Of a stretch of 64,000 bases of DNA, positions 27,293 to 35,955 are shown one piece after another (position 1 is the first letter of the stretch; each line of letters begins with the position of its first letter). Position numbers and translations under genes: made by a program. The stretch covers positions 4,154,001-4,218,000 of the forward strand of contig NZ_JAZHRT010000001.1 of assembly GCF_036924535.1 (NCBI RefSeq), given 5' to 3'. Origin of the DNA: Bradyrhizobium sp. AZCC 2262 (GTDB lineage: Bacteria > Pseudomonadota > Alphaproteobacteria > Rhizobiales > Xanthobacteraceae). Below the pieces are notes generated by a model, which did not search any database, was not told the origin of the DNA, and saw only the letters and a list, made by a program, of their open reading frames with translations.

Positions 27293-28765
27293 TCACCACC
27301 AGCGCGGCGGCGTGAAGCGGCCGGCCGCCTGTTCCACGACTTCGCCAAGCGAGAACAGCGTCTCCTCATCGAACGGACGGCCGATCAGTTGCAGGCCAAG
27401 CGGCAGACCTTGCGCGTCCTTGCCGGCCGGCACGGCGATGCCCGGCAAGCCCGCCATGTTCACCGTCACCGTAAAGATGTCGTTGAGATACATCTCGACC
27501 GGATCGGCGCCCTTTTCGCCAACGCCGAACGCCGCCGACGGCGTCGCAGGCGTCAAAATCGCGTTGACACCCTTGGCGAAACAATCCTCAAAATCTTTCT
27601 TGATCAGCGTGCGGACTTTTTGCGCGCGCAGGTAATAGGCGTCGTAATAGCCGGCGGAGAGCACATAGGTGCCGATCATGACGCGGCGGCGGACTTCGTC
27701 GCCAAAACCCTCGGCGCGGGTGTTCTCATACAACTCCCCAATGCTGCGCCCCGGCACGCGCAGGCCGTAGCGCACGCCGTCATAGCGCGCGAGATTGGAC
27801 GAGGCTTCCGCCGGGGCCACGATGTAATAGGCCGGCAGCGCGTATTTGGTGTGCGGCAGCGAGACCTCGACCAGTTCGGCGCCGGCCGCCTTCAGCCACG
27901 CCGCGCCTTCGCTCCAGAGTTTTTCGATTTCCGCCGGCATGCCGTCGAGGCGATACTCCTTGGGAATGCCGATCTTCATGCCCTTGACGGATTTTCCGAT
28001 CGCGGCCTCATAGTCCGGCACCGCGCGATCGACCGAGGTGGTGTCCTTGGGATCGTGGCCTGCCATCGAGCGCATCAGGATCGCGCTGTCGCGCACGGTG
28101 CGCGCGATCGGTCCGGCCTGGTCGAGCGAAGACGCGAACGCAACGATGCCCCAGCGCGAGCAGCGGCCGTAGGTCGGCTTGACGCCCACCGTCGCGGTGA
28201 ACGCGGCGGGCTGGCGGATCGAACCGCCGGTGTCGGTCGCGGTCGCGCCCATGCAGAGCTGCGCCGCCACAGCGGACGCCGATCCGCCGGACGAGCCGCC
28301 CGGCACCAGCGAGGTGTTGGAACCTTCGCGCCGCCACGGATTGACCACCGGGCCGAAGCGGGAGGTCTCGTTCGACGAGCCCATCGCGAACTCGTCATTG
28401 TTGAGCTTGCCGAGCATCACCGCGCCGTCGCGCCAGAGCTGAGAGGTCACGGTCGATTCGTAAGGCGGCACGAAATTGCCGAGGATTTTTGAGCACGCGG
28501 TGGTGCGCACGTCCTTGGTCGCGAACAGGTCCTTGATCCCCAGCGGAATGCCAGCCAGCGGTCCGCCCTCGCCCTTGGCGATCCTGGCGTCGATCGCACG
28601 CGCCATGGCGCGCGCATGATCCGGCGTTTCCAGGATGAAGGCGTTGAGCGAACGCGCCGCTTCGATTGCGGCGAGATGCGCATCCGTCAGTTCAAGCGAG
28701 GTGAAAGACTTGTTCGCGAGGCCGGCTTTGGCCTCGGCGATCGTCATCGATGTCAGGTCGGTCAT
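27293..28765 (-). CDS. gatA: Aspartyl/glutamyl-tRNA amidotransferase subunit A
   Basis: Glutaminase subunit of GatCAB. The 490-residue amidase-signature protein has the catalytic Lys in [12 protein letters not shown], the glycine/serine-rich [16 protein letters not shown] containing the cis-Ser, and the nucleophile Ser in [15 protein letters not shown] 28765 overlaps the stop of the upstream 70-residue gene. Together with gatC and gatB it supplies Gln-tRNA and/or Asn-tRNA by transamidation. Confidence 0.97.
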   Translation of the reverse strand: MTDLTSMTIAEAKAGLANKSFTSLELTDAHLAAIEAARSLNAFILETPDHARAMARAIDARIAKGEGGPLAGIPLGIKDLFATKDVRTTACSKILGNFVPPYESTVTSQLWRDGAVMLGKLNNDEFAMGSSNETSRFGPVVNPWRREGSNTSLVPGGSSGGSASAVAAQLCMGATATDTGGSIRQPAAFTATVGVKPTYGRCSRWGIVAFASSLDQAGPIARTVRDSAILMRSMAGHDPKDTTSVDRAVPDYEAAIGKSVKGMKIGIPKEYRLDGMPAEIEKLWSEGAAWLKAAGAELVEVSLPHTKYALPAYYIVAPAEASSNLARYDGVRYGLRVPGRSIGELYENTRAEGFGDEVRRRVMIGTYVLSAGYYDAYYLRAQKVRTLIKKDFEDCFAKGVNAILTPATPSAAFGVGEKGADPVEMYLNDIFTVTVNMAGLPGIAVPAGKDAQGLPLGLQLIGRPFDEETLFSLGEVVEQAAGRFTPPRWW

Positions 28766-28974
28766 TTATTGATCGGGCTGCAGAAGAACGGAGAAAGCGT
28801 CTTGTCGTTGGCCGGGTCGTTCGATTTGGGCCGCGTTCGCTCATTGGCCTCGAGCTGATCGAGGACGGCGTCCATCGCCTTGTCGGGATCGGCGGCCTTG
28901 CCCTGCCGCTCCATCGCGTCGAGGTAGTTCATGTAGGCCTGGTAGGCCTTTTCATCGTCGCAGAGCAGACACAT
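28762..28974 (-). CDS. Conserved small protein between gatC and gatA
   Basis: A 70-residue protein beginning [26 protein letters not shown]; an N-terminal CLLC pair could bind metal. The rest is acidic and helical, ending FFCSPINK. Its stop overlaps the gatA start (AAATGA). Its fixed place within the gat operon and coupling make it a real gene, but no function is evident. Confidence 0.8.
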   Translation of the reverse strand: MCLLCDDEKAYQAYMNYLDAMERQGKAADPDKAMDAVLDQLEANERTRPKSNDPANDKTLSPFFCSPINK

Positions 28975-29000
28975 CGGACTTCCGATCTCGCAAAGAGGTT

Positions 29001-29288
29001 TTACTCAACGACCTTTGGCACCAAAAAGAAATGACTTTGCGTTTCCGGCGCGTTCCTGACGATATCGTCAGGAATCTCGCCGTCATTGACCACGTCGGCC
29101 CGCTTCTTCATTTCCATCGGGGTCACCGAAGTCATCGGTTCGACGCCGTCGATGTTCACTTCCGAAAGCTGCTCCACGAAAGCCAGCATGGCGTTCAGCT
29201 CGCCCTGCAGATGGGGAACCTCGGCCTCGGTGACCGCAATTCGCGCGAGTTGCGCAATGCGGCGAACGGTGGCGGCATCAACCGACAT
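29001..29288 (-). CDS. gatC: Aspartyl/glutamyl-tRNA amidotransferase subunit C
   Basis: GatC wraps around GatA and stabilises the complex. The 95-residue protein starts [21 protein letters not shown] and contains [26 protein letters not shown] and the C-terminal [17 protein letters not shown], all typical. First gene of the gat operon. A longer open frame upstream adds residues unlike the family, so ATG 29288 is chosen. Confidence 0.96.
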   Translation of the reverse strand: MSVDAATVRRIAQLARIAVTEAEVPHLQGELNAMLAFVEQLSEVNIDGVEPMTSVTPMEMKKRADVVNDGEIPDDIVRNAPETQSHFFLVPKVVE

Positions 29289-29561
29289 AAATATAGGCCT
29301 CAAACGGGGAATTCGCATCCGCCGTATAGCAGACGCCGCTTTTGCGCCGCAACCGCGGGAACAGGCGGAGCCGGGCCTTCGGACGCCGAATACCCGCTTT
29401 TTGGGATCAAAAGTCGACCCCGCCCCGACGCACAGGGTTTTGAGCGCCAAGCGCCCTTTTCCCGGCAAAGCCCCCTGACGAAACCATTTTTGGCACCTTA
29501 CGTAGTCGTCCTGAAACAGTCAGGGGATGTAGTCGCGGCCAGAACATCGGGAGGCCGTGTC

Positions 29562-29672
29562 ATGTCGACCATCAAAAATGACAGCGCGGGATCGGAAAGC
29601 TGGGATCCTGCCATTTGGTCCATCGGGACGGTGCTCGGCATCGCAATCGTCTACCTCGCCTGCTTAACCTGA
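29562..29672 (+). CDS. 36-residue single-span membrane protein
   Basis: ATG 29562 follows GGGAGG at 7-base spacing. The product starts MSTIKNDSAGSESWDPAIWS and continues into one hydrophobic segment IGTVLGIAIVYLACL. No known family. The next small gene begins 18 bases after its stop, so the two are likely co-transcribed. Support is the ribosome site, the clean membrane segment and the tight spacing. Confidence 0.6.
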   Translation: MSTIKNDSAGSESWDPAIWSIGTVLGIAIVYLACLT

Positions 29673-29690
29673 CAAGCTGGAGGGAGAGCC

Positions 29691-29855
29691 ATGTCCCAGG
29701 CCAAAATCCTGCAGGAAAAGGCAGAAATGTTCGAACGCCGTGCCGAAAGCGCGACCGATCCCATCTCAAGGCAGCATTACAAGGAGATGGCGGCGCATTA
29801 CAGGTCGCTGGCGGTCGAGCATCTTGAGGTCCACCGCGACGAACCGGCACACTAG
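29691..29855 (+). CDS. 54-residue helical small protein
   Basis: A strong GGAGGGAGAG precedes ATG 29691. The sequence MSQAKILQEKAEMFERRAES, then ATDPISRQHYKEMAAHYRSL and a short tail, predicts two amphipathic helices. The pattern (charged start, ER-A-S/R, ATD, Y-x-x-MA-x-x-YRS-x-A) resembles the broken small genes at 42055-42228 and 41674-41754, suggesting one family with several copies in the genome. Function unknown. Confidence 0.7.
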   Translation: MSQAKILQEKAEMFERRAESATDPISRQHYKEMAAHYRSLAVEHLEVHRDEPAH

Positions 29856-30087
29856 TCCGGAAGTGCGGTGCCTCTTATGCGATGCGAACGGTCGGTTTGG
29901 CCGAGAGCTGGCTCAGCGATCCCCGCGTCGCCCAACAGGCGCCAAAAAACCAGCGTGACCTCCTGCAGCCCTGCATCTCGAGAATTTGAGTTTCATATCA
30001 TCTCGGGTATCGTGGACCTCGGATTTCGAGGCTGAACGGCAAGTCGCTCGCCGTGACAAACAACAAAAAAGCACCCGGGGGCGCAGG

Positions 30088-30879
30088 ATGGATTTCAATG
30101 AGGCCAACGGCGTCGGGCTGCGCTGCGAGCTGAGCGGCGGCGGCGACCGCACGCTGGTGCTGGTTCACGAAATGGGCGGCTCGCTCGAAAGCTGGGACGA
30201 CGTCGCGCCAAGGTTCGCGAAATCGCGCCGGGTCCTGCGCTATGACACCCGCGGCGCCGGATTGTCGCAGAAGGTGCGCGGCGAACTCACCCTCGATGCG
30301 ATGGCCGACGACATCGCAGCTTTGCTCGACAAGTTCGAGATCGCCGGGAGGGTCGCGCTGGCGGGGGTCGCCGTCGGCGGTGCGATCGCCCTGCACTTCG
30401 CGGCCCGGTACAAGGAGCGCACCAGCGCCGTTGCAGTCGGCAGCCCGGCCACCGGCATCGCAGCGGAGCGTCGCGCGCCGGCGCTGGAGCGCCTCGCACG
30501 GATCGAGGCGGCCGGCATGGCGTTCGCAGTCGAGGATTCCATGTTGAACGGCTATGCCCCGGAGCTTCGCGGCGACATCGCCCGGTTCGAGCGCTTCCGG
30601 ACGCGATGGCTCGGCAACGATCCCTCGAGCTATGCCACGATCTGGCGAATGCTGGCGGCAGCCGACATGCAGGACGACCTCGCCAGGCTGGCCTGTCCGG
30701 TCCTCGTGATCGGCGGCAGCCTGGATCGCGTGCGCCCGCCGCCCCTGGCAGAAGCCGTGGCCAAATCCATTCCCGGCGCCCGCTACGTCGAAATCCGAAC
30801 CGGGCACTATATGTCGGTGCAAACCCCCGACCTGCTCTCCGATTGCATCGAAGAATTCCTGAAATCGGTCGACGCCTGA
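30088..30879 (+). CDS. Alpha/beta-hydrolase fold protein lacking the nucleophile
   Basis: The 263-residue product resembles 3-oxoadipate enol-lactonase-type hydrolases: LVLVHEMGGSLESWDDV, RVLRYDTRGAGLSQ, and the elbow VALAGVAVGGAIALHFA. The elbow normally reads G-x-S-x-G, but here Ser is Ala (GCC codon). The acid (GGSLDRVRPP) and His (RTGHYMSVQTPD) sites are kept. Start ATG 30088 is chosen by homology to the family's N-terminus. It may be non-hydrolytic or use another mechanism. The MBL hydrolase gene follows after 39 bases. Confidence 0.8.
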   Translation: MDFNEANGVGLRCELSGGGDRTLVLVHEMGGSLESWDDVAPRFAKSRRVLRYDTRGAGLSQKVRGELTLDAMADDIAALLDKFEIAGRVALAGVAVGGAIALHFAARYKERTSAVAVGSPATGIAAERRAPALERLARIEAAGMAFAVEDSMLNGYAPELRGDIARFERFRTRWLGNDPSSYATIWRMLAAADMQDDLARLACPVLVIGGSLDRVRPPPLAEAVAKSIPGARYVEIRTGHYMSVQTPDLLSDCIEEFLKSVDA

Positions 30880-30918
30880 CCGAAGTGGACCGTCCCCCTC
30901 AAGCCTCAAGGTCTTCCC

Positions 30919-31797
30919 ATGAATGCGCAACCGGCCCAGCAGATTCCCGGCATCTATCATCGCAAGATCGGCGACATCATCGTCACCGCTGTCAGCGACG
31001 GCTATCTCGATGGCACTCTCGATGTGATGCGCAATGTCGATATCGAAAAGGCGCGGCAAATCCTCAACGATGCGTTCCGGCCGGCGCGGCGAACCAGCGT
31101 CAACACCTTCCTGATCCGCTCAAAGGGGCGCATCGCAATCGTCGACACCGGGTCGGGCAACTATTTGCAGCCCACAGCCGGTTTTGTTCAACGCAGCCTC
31201 GCCGCCGCCGGGATCGATCCAAAATCGATCGATACGGTGTTGCTGACCCACATGCACCCGGATCATTCCGCCGGACTGACCGACATGTCGAATGGGCAGC
31301 TCCTGTTTCCGAACGCGGAACTGGTGATGCACGAGAACGAGCTGGCGCACTGGTTCGACGACGGCGCGATGGCCAAGGTCGACGAGCGATCGGCACAACT
31401 CTATTTTCTGGCCGGTCGTGAGCAGGTCGCGCCCTACAAGAACCGGACGCGATTGTTCAGGGAGGGTGAGGTGTTTCCCGGCGTGACCGCCGTGCCGAGC
31501 CTCGGGCATACGCCGGGCCACACCGCGTATCTGATCGCATCGGGCAATGATCAGTTGATGATTTGGGGCGACACGGTGCACGTGCCGGAAGTGCAGACCG
31601 CGTTTCCCGAGGCCGGCATGGCCTTCGATACCGATCTCGCCGCAGCCGCCGCCGCGCGAAAGCGCATGTTCGACCGCGTCGCCACCGACGGCATTCTCAT
31701 TGCCGGGATGCACCTGCACTTCCCGGCGTTCTCGCGGCTGGCCCGGCGCGGCGACGCCTACGCGCTGTTTCCCGAGGCCTGGGTTCACGCGCTGTGA
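30919..31797 (+). CDS. MBL-fold metallo-hydrolase
   Basis: A 292-residue cytoplasmic protein of the metallo-beta-lactamase superfamily. It has the zinc motif THMHPDHSAGL (HxHxDH), preceded by IAIVDTGSGN and followed by VPSLGHTPGHTAYL, IWGDTVHVPE and the terminal AGMHLHFPAF. The layout fits the lactonase/quinoprotein-relay branch (AttM-like), but AHL specificity cannot be read from sequence. It lies 39 bases after the alpha/beta-fold gene and may share its transcript. Confidence 0.85.
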   Translation: MNAQPAQQIPGIYHRKIGDIIVTAVSDGYLDGTLDVMRNVDIEKARQILNDAFRPARRTSVNTFLIRSKGRIAIVDTGSGNYLQPTAGFVQRSLAAAGIDPKSIDTVLLTHMHPDHSAGLTDMSNGQLLFPNAELVMHENELAHWFDDGAMAKVDERSAQLYFLAGREQVAPYKNRTRLFREGEVFPGVTAVPSLGHTPGHTAYLIASGNDQLMIWGDTVHVPEVQTAFPEAGMAFDTDLAAAAAARKRMFDRVATDGILIAGMHLHFPAFSRLARRGDAYALFPEAWVHAL

Positions 31798-31839
31798 GGC
31801 TGCGTCGTTGGGCTTCCAGCTATCTTGTGGCTGGGCTAG

Positions 31840-32385
31840 TCACCTGCGGAATAGTCCGCCCACCGCGCTCCCCACACCCCTCCCTACGCCGCGTACCGCG
31901 CCGCCGATCGCGCCGATTGGACCGCCGACACCACGCGAATAGCGAGCATGGCCTCCTGCGCGACGACGGTCCTGACGGTCAGATTTGCCAGCCAGCTTCG
32001 CGGCGTCCGTCAGCACCTTGTGCTGGGCGGCGTTGAGGAAGCCGGTCGAAGAATAACCGTACTCCTCCTGCCAGCGCGCAATGGCCGCGCGAGTCGATTC
32101 ATCGAACTTCCCATTGACCTTGGTGTCAAACCCGAGCCTGGTTAGCCGACGTTGCACGTCACGACGCTTTGCCTTGGTGAGGCCGATCTGTTCCTCGGTC
32201 TCCTGGGTCGCTTCGGCCGTATCGGCGGGTGCCAACGTTTCGCGGGGCGTGCTGCTCAGACCGGCCTTGGCAAAGTGCGCGCTGTCGATGATCGCCAGGA
32301 TGGACAATGTCAGGATCAAGGCGCGCACGACCCTTCCTTTGCCCTCACGTCGGCTGATGACGCGGTCTGGAAGATAAGGATACAT
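31840..32385 (-). CDS. Exported peptidoglycan-binding-domain protein
   Basis: The 181-residue product carries a signal-like segment RALILTLSILAIIDSAHFAKAG, a coiled acidic linker, then a PG_binding_1 domain (RRDVQRRLTRLGFDTKVNGKFDESTRAAIARWQ is the span at about residues 75-107). The Gly/Arg-rich tail includes GGPIGAIGGAVRGVGRGVGS. An internal GTG at 32328 gives a canonical signal peptide with AAGGAAGG just before it, so the true start may be there. Probably periplasmic; no catalytic domain. Confidence 0.78.
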   Translation of the reverse strand: MYPYLPDRVISRREGKGRVVRALILTLSILAIIDSAHFAKAGLSSTPRETLAPADTAEATQETEEQIGLTKAKRRDVQRRLTRLGFDTKVNGKFDESTRAAIARWQEEYGYSSTGFLNAAQHKVLTDAAKLAGKSDRQDRRRAGGHARYSRGVGGPIGAIGGAVRGVGRGVGSAVGGLFRR

Positions 32386-32631
32386 CGCGCCGCCCCCGAG
32401 CTATCGACATCCGGCGGCCCCACTCCGCTTCGTCGCGGGGGTAACTGTCGTCCATGGCAGACGGTTCCCCAGCCTCGCACCGATCGTCACGCCGAACATC
32501 TAGCCGATTTGAGCGCGTGGCAATATCCGCTTTTGGCGCAACTCGGACCCCTAGCCATGCATGTTAGTGCGCGGCGATCAACCGCAGAGCCGACCTCCCC
32601 CCGCACTGCGGCACGGGTTTGCGCTTATGCC

Positions 32632-33708
32632 CTATCCACCCAGCGCGCCGAGCCGCGCCAGCGCGGCACCCGCGAGCGAGCGCGTCAGTTCCGCCGCCGG
32701 CATCTCGCGGCCCATCCGCACCGCCTGTCCGGCCCAGAGATTGCTGAAATCGACCTTGCCGAGCTTTTCGGCGGCCGCCTTCAGCGGTCCGAGCGCAGTG
32801 GCGGCGTGCGGGAACGCCGGTGCATCCGGCGAAATCGGCCCGACCTCACGCATCACGCGGTTGGCGACGCCGCGTGCGGGGCGTCCCGTCATGACATTGG
32901 TGATGACGGTGGAATCATCATGCGCCTGGGCGAGCGCGACGCGTGCCGGCGCGATGACTTTGGATTCCGGGCAGCGCAGATAGGCGCTGCCGATCTGCAC
33001 GCCGGACGCGCCGAGCGCAAACGCCGCCGCGATGCCGCGCCCGTCCGCGATGCCGCCGGCTGCTATCACAGGCACTTTCACCGCATCGACCACCTGCGGC
33101 ACCAGCGCAAACGTGCCGGGCTGCTGGGTGATGTTGTCGGTCAGGAACATGCCGCGGTGGCCGCCCGCCTCCGCGCCTTGCGCGATGATGACGTCGGCGC
33201 CGTTCTCCTCCAGCCAGATCGCTTCCTTCACGATCGTCGCCGACGACATCACGATTGATCCCGCCGCCTTGACGCGCTTGACCAGCGCCGGATGCGGCAG
33301 GCCGAAATGGAAGCTGACCACTTCCGGCTTCAACTCTTCGACAACCGCGCACATCGCCTCATCGAACGGCGCGCGGTTGGCGGCGCTGATAGGCGCGGCG
33401 GGATCGATCCCCAATTCCTTGTAGTAAGAGCCAAGCCGCGCCTTCCAGCCGGCTTCGCGCACGGGATCGGCATCGACCGCCGTGTGGCAGAAGAAGTTCA
33501 GGTTGACGGGCGCGGAGACGCGCTGGCGGATGATGTTGACCTGCTCGCGCGCCTTCTCGACCGTAATCATCGCGCATGGCAGCGAGCCCAGCGCCCCGCC
33601 CTGCGCCGCTGCGATCACCAACTCGGCATCCATGATGCCGGCCATCGGCGCAAGCACGATCGGAAATTCGATCTTGAAGAGGTCGATGATCCGGCGGTCT
33701 GGCCACAT
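32632..33708 (-). CDS. Nitronate monooxygenase family flavoprotein (1)
   Basis: An FMN-dependent oxidase of the nitronate monooxygenase/2-nitropropane dioxygenase family, 358 residues. PIVLAPMAGIMDAELVIAAA at the N-terminus, VIIAQGAEAGGHRG with the catalytic-region His, and PVIAAGGIADGRGIAAAFALGASGVQIGSAYL (phosphate-binding) span the TIM barrel. The physiological substrate is often propionate-3-nitronate in this family. It follows a paralogue in the same direction after 38 bases; both are probably controlled by the divergent LysR gene. Confidence 0.88.
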   Translation of the reverse strand: MWPDRRIIDLFKIEFPIVLAPMAGIMDAELVIAAAQGGALGSLPCAMITVEKAREQVNIIRQRVSAPVNLNFFCHTAVDADPVREAGWKARLGSYYKELGIDPAAPISAANRAPFDEAMCAVVEELKPEVVSFHFGLPHPALVKRVKAAGSIVMSSATIVKEAIWLEENGADVIIAQGAEAGGHRGMFLTDNITQQPGTFALVPQVVDAVKVPVIAAGGIADGRGIAAAFALGASGVQIGSAYLRCPESKVIAPARVALAQAHDDSTVITNVMTGRPARGVANRVMREVGPISPDAPAFPHAATALGPLKAAAEKLGKVDFSNLWAGQAVRMGREMPAAELTRSLAGAALARLGALGG

Positions 33709-33746
33709 GGTTCTGCTCGCTTGAATGAAGTGGAAGGTGCAAGGCG

Positions 33747-34721
33747 TCAGGCGGCGAAGGAGTTACGCCGCCCGTTCAATATCTGCTCGGCCTCGGTGGC
33801 GATCCTGTCAACGATTTCGGCCGCCGGCGGGATATCATGGATCAGCCCGACGGCTTCGCCCGCAATGACGGCGGCGATATCGAAATTGCCTGCCGCCTTG
33901 GCCGCCGCATATTCGGCTGCGACTGCTTTGACATTTTGCATGAGTTCGACCTCCCGGCCCATCCAGCGCCGCGCATGTTCGTTAATCAGGCAACGGCCGG
34001 TAAACGGCGCTGGCCAGACATTGTTGCGCGACAGATCGAAGATGATGCCGCGGACGCTGTTGCCGCTCGACGCAGCGCAGATGCGCCGTTTCGCTTCCTC
34101 TGGGCCGTCGCATTCCTCACTGGCATAGAAGCGCGTGCCGAGCAGCACGCCGGAAGCCCCCAGCATCATCATCGCGGCGAGCCCGCGGCCGTCGCCGATG
34201 CCACCGGCGGCTGCGACCGGCACCCGGCCGGCTGCGAGATCGACGATCGCCGGCACGATGTCGATTGTCGTCCGCGACGCGCCATGGCCGCCGGCCTCGG
34301 TCCCCTGCGCGATCAGGATGTCGGCACCTGCATCGAGCGCCTGCCGCGCCATCGCCTCGTCCTGCACCTGGCAGATCAGGAGTGCGCCCGACGACTTGAT
34401 GCGCGGTGCGAAGGGCATTGGATCGCCGAACGAAAGCATGATCGCACGCGGACCGGCTTCAAGTGCGATGTCCAGCAGCGCCGGCTGCTTGGCCAGGCTC
34501 CAGGTGATGAAACCGATGCCGAAGGGATCGGAGACATCGGCAAGCTTGGCCGTCTCCTGCTCGAGCCACGCTCTGTCACCATAGCCACCGCCGAGAATCC
34601 CGAAGCTACCAGCGGCGCTGACGGCCTTGGTGAGGCGCACCCCGGCTATGACATCCATCGGGGCCGACAGGATCGGGTGCCGGATGCCCAAACGGGCGGT
34701 CAATGGTGTCGATATCGGCAT
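33747..34721 (-). CDS. Nitronate monooxygenase family flavoprotein (2)
   Basis: A 324-residue paralogue of the next gene. Core motifs are RHPILSAPMDVIAGVRLTKAVS, ILIAQGTEAGGHGASR and PVAAAGGIGDGRGLAAMMMLGASGVLLGTRF. Start ATG 34721 has GGGAGAGG five bases upstream; the frame extends 30 bases more. The divergent LysR-type gene starts 103 bases away across an inverted repeat, the classic layout of a LysR regulator and its target. Substrate unknown. Confidence 0.88.
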   Translation of the reverse strand: MPISTPLTARLGIRHPILSAPMDVIAGVRLTKAVSAAGSFGILGGGYGDRAWLEQETAKLADVSDPFGIGFITWSLAKQPALLDIALEAGPRAIMLSFGDPMPFAPRIKSSGALLICQVQDEAMARQALDAGADILIAQGTEAGGHGASRTTIDIVPAIVDLAAGRVPVAAAGGIGDGRGLAAMMMLGASGVLLGTRFYASEECDGPEEAKRRICAASSGNSVRGIIFDLSRNNVWPAPFTGRCLINEHARRWMGREVELMQNVKAVAAEYAAAKAAGNFDIAAVIAGEAVGLIHDIPPAAEIVDRIATEAEQILNGRRNSFAA

Positions 34722-34765
34722 GTCCTCTCCCTGCAGTCTGGACACCAACATTAGGACGAACTATC

Positions 34766-34792
34766 ATTCTCTAAAAATGAATACTAGAGAAT
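34766..34792. promoter_or_regulatory. Candidate LysR operator
   Basis: The perfect inverted repeat ATTCTCT (34766-34772) / AGAGAAT (34786-34792) with a 13-base spacer lies between the divergent NMO and LysR genes. A partial direct copy of its left half (CTCTAAAATGAA) occurs at 34801. Position and symmetry suit a LysR-type regulator. Confidence 0.6.
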
Positions 34793-34824
34793 GCAGACAT
34801 CTCTAAAATGAAACGGTACGTCCC

Positions 34825-35706
34825 ATGGAGTTGAGCGATCTCCTGACCTTCTCAACCGTCGCACGCCTGGGCGGCATCACCCGCGCCGCCGACGAACTCA
34901 ACACCGTGCAGTCCAATGTCACGCAACGGGTGAAGGCGCTGGAAGCTGAGATCGGCACCGCGCTGTTCGAGCGGCACAGCCGCGGCATGACCCTGACCGG
35001 CGCCGGCCGCCGTCTGTTGCCCTATGCGCAGCGGATGGCCGCGCTGTCGCGCGAGGCGCTGCTGGCCGCGCGCGATGATGGCGAACCGAAAGGACCGCTC
35101 TCCATTGGTTCAATGGAAACGACTGCGGCGGTGCGCCTGCCCTCCCTGCTCGCCGAATTCCATCGCCGCTTCCCGGCGGTACGATTGAGCTTGCGGACCT
35201 CGACCACGGCCGAACTGGTGGCCGGCGTGCTCAACGGCAGCTTTGATGGCGCCTTCGTCGCAGGTCCGATCGAACATGCCGAACTCGATGCAACGGTCGC
35301 CTTCCGCGAAGAACTGGTGCTGGTCACCGCTCAGCGCTGGAAAACTCTCGCTGCCTTGCGCGCCGGCACGTCGGAGTCGGGGCCGACCGCACTGGTATTC
35401 CGCACCGGCTGCACCTACCGCCAACGGCTCGAGCAGGTCTTCACGGAATTCGGCTGGCCGTCGTCCGCCCGGTTCGAACTCGGCACGCTCGACGGGATGA
35501 TCGGCTGCGTCGCCGCCGACATGGGCGTGACGATGCTGCCGCGCGCCGTGGTCGGGCGGAACGACACGGTCAGTATCCACACGCTCACGCCCACACAGTC
35601 CCGGGTCGAGACGCTCTTCATCACCCGCCGCAGCGCGCACCAGTATAGCGCGCTGCAGGGCTTCGCCGCTTGCCTGAACGATAATGGCGCGGTTATCGCC
35701 GCCTGA
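34825..35706 (+). CDS. LysR-family transcriptional regulator
   Basis: The 293-residue protein starts MELSDLLTFSTVARLGGITRAADELNTVQSNVTQRVKALE, the LysR winged-helix domain, then GTALFERHSRGMTLTGAGR and the substrate-binding domain from about residue 90. It is transcribed away from the nitronate monooxygenase pair and probably regulates it and itself. The inducer is unknown. The last 14 bases overlap the 3' end of the convergent small membrane-protein gene. Confidence 0.9.
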   Translation: MELSDLLTFSTVARLGGITRAADELNTVQSNVTQRVKALEAEIGTALFERHSRGMTLTGAGRRLLPYAQRMAALSREALLAARDDGEPKGPLSIGSMETTAAVRLPSLLAEFHRRFPAVRLSLRTSTTAELVAGVLNGSFDGAFVAGPIEHAELDATVAFREELVLVTAQRWKTLAALRAGTSESGPTALVFRTGCTYRQRLEQVFTEFGWPSSARFELGTLDGMIGCVAADMGVTMLPRAVVGRNDTVSIHTLTPTQSRVETLFITRRSAHQYSALQGFAACLNDNGAVIAA

Positions 35707-35908
35707 AATACCAGCGCCGCAACGCCACGCCGGCCCAGATCGCCTCGACCAGTCCGAACGGCCAGGCGCCTTGGAGAAATCCGTAAACCGATCCGAGCGC
35801 GCAAGCACCGGCGAAGGCGAGAATGTACCAATGGCTGCGGTCCTCCAGCGCGTAGGCCACCAGCATCGCGGTCACCGCGAAAAGACCGAATAGGCTCAAT
35901 GTATCCAT
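35693..35908 (-). CDS. 71-residue small membrane protein
   Basis: Starts MDTLSLFGLFAVTAMLVAYA and has about three hydrophobic segments, ending WPFGLVEAIWAGVALRRWYFRRR with a basic cytoplasmic tail. It lies downstream of the HupE-like gene in the same direction (47-base gap) and may be the last gene of that operon. A much longer open frame over the HupE gene in this frame is a shadow. Similar small proteins exist in Bradyrhizobium; function unknown. Confidence 0.75.
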   Translation of the reverse strand: MDTLSLFGLFAVTAMLVAYALEDRSHWYILAFAGACALGSVYGFLQGAWPFGLVEAIWAGVALRRWYFRRR

Positions 35909-35955
35909 CGACGAGCCCCGCCCCAAACTCCAGTGCCACAGCGCCACGACGGCAC

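Noticed and set aside
30088..31797. Alpha/beta hydrolase plus MBL hydrolase as a quorum-quenching operon
   Set aside because: The MBL protein could be a lactonase, but the alpha/beta protein lacks its nucleophile and no luxI/luxR gene is near. The idea is not supported beyond fold similarity.
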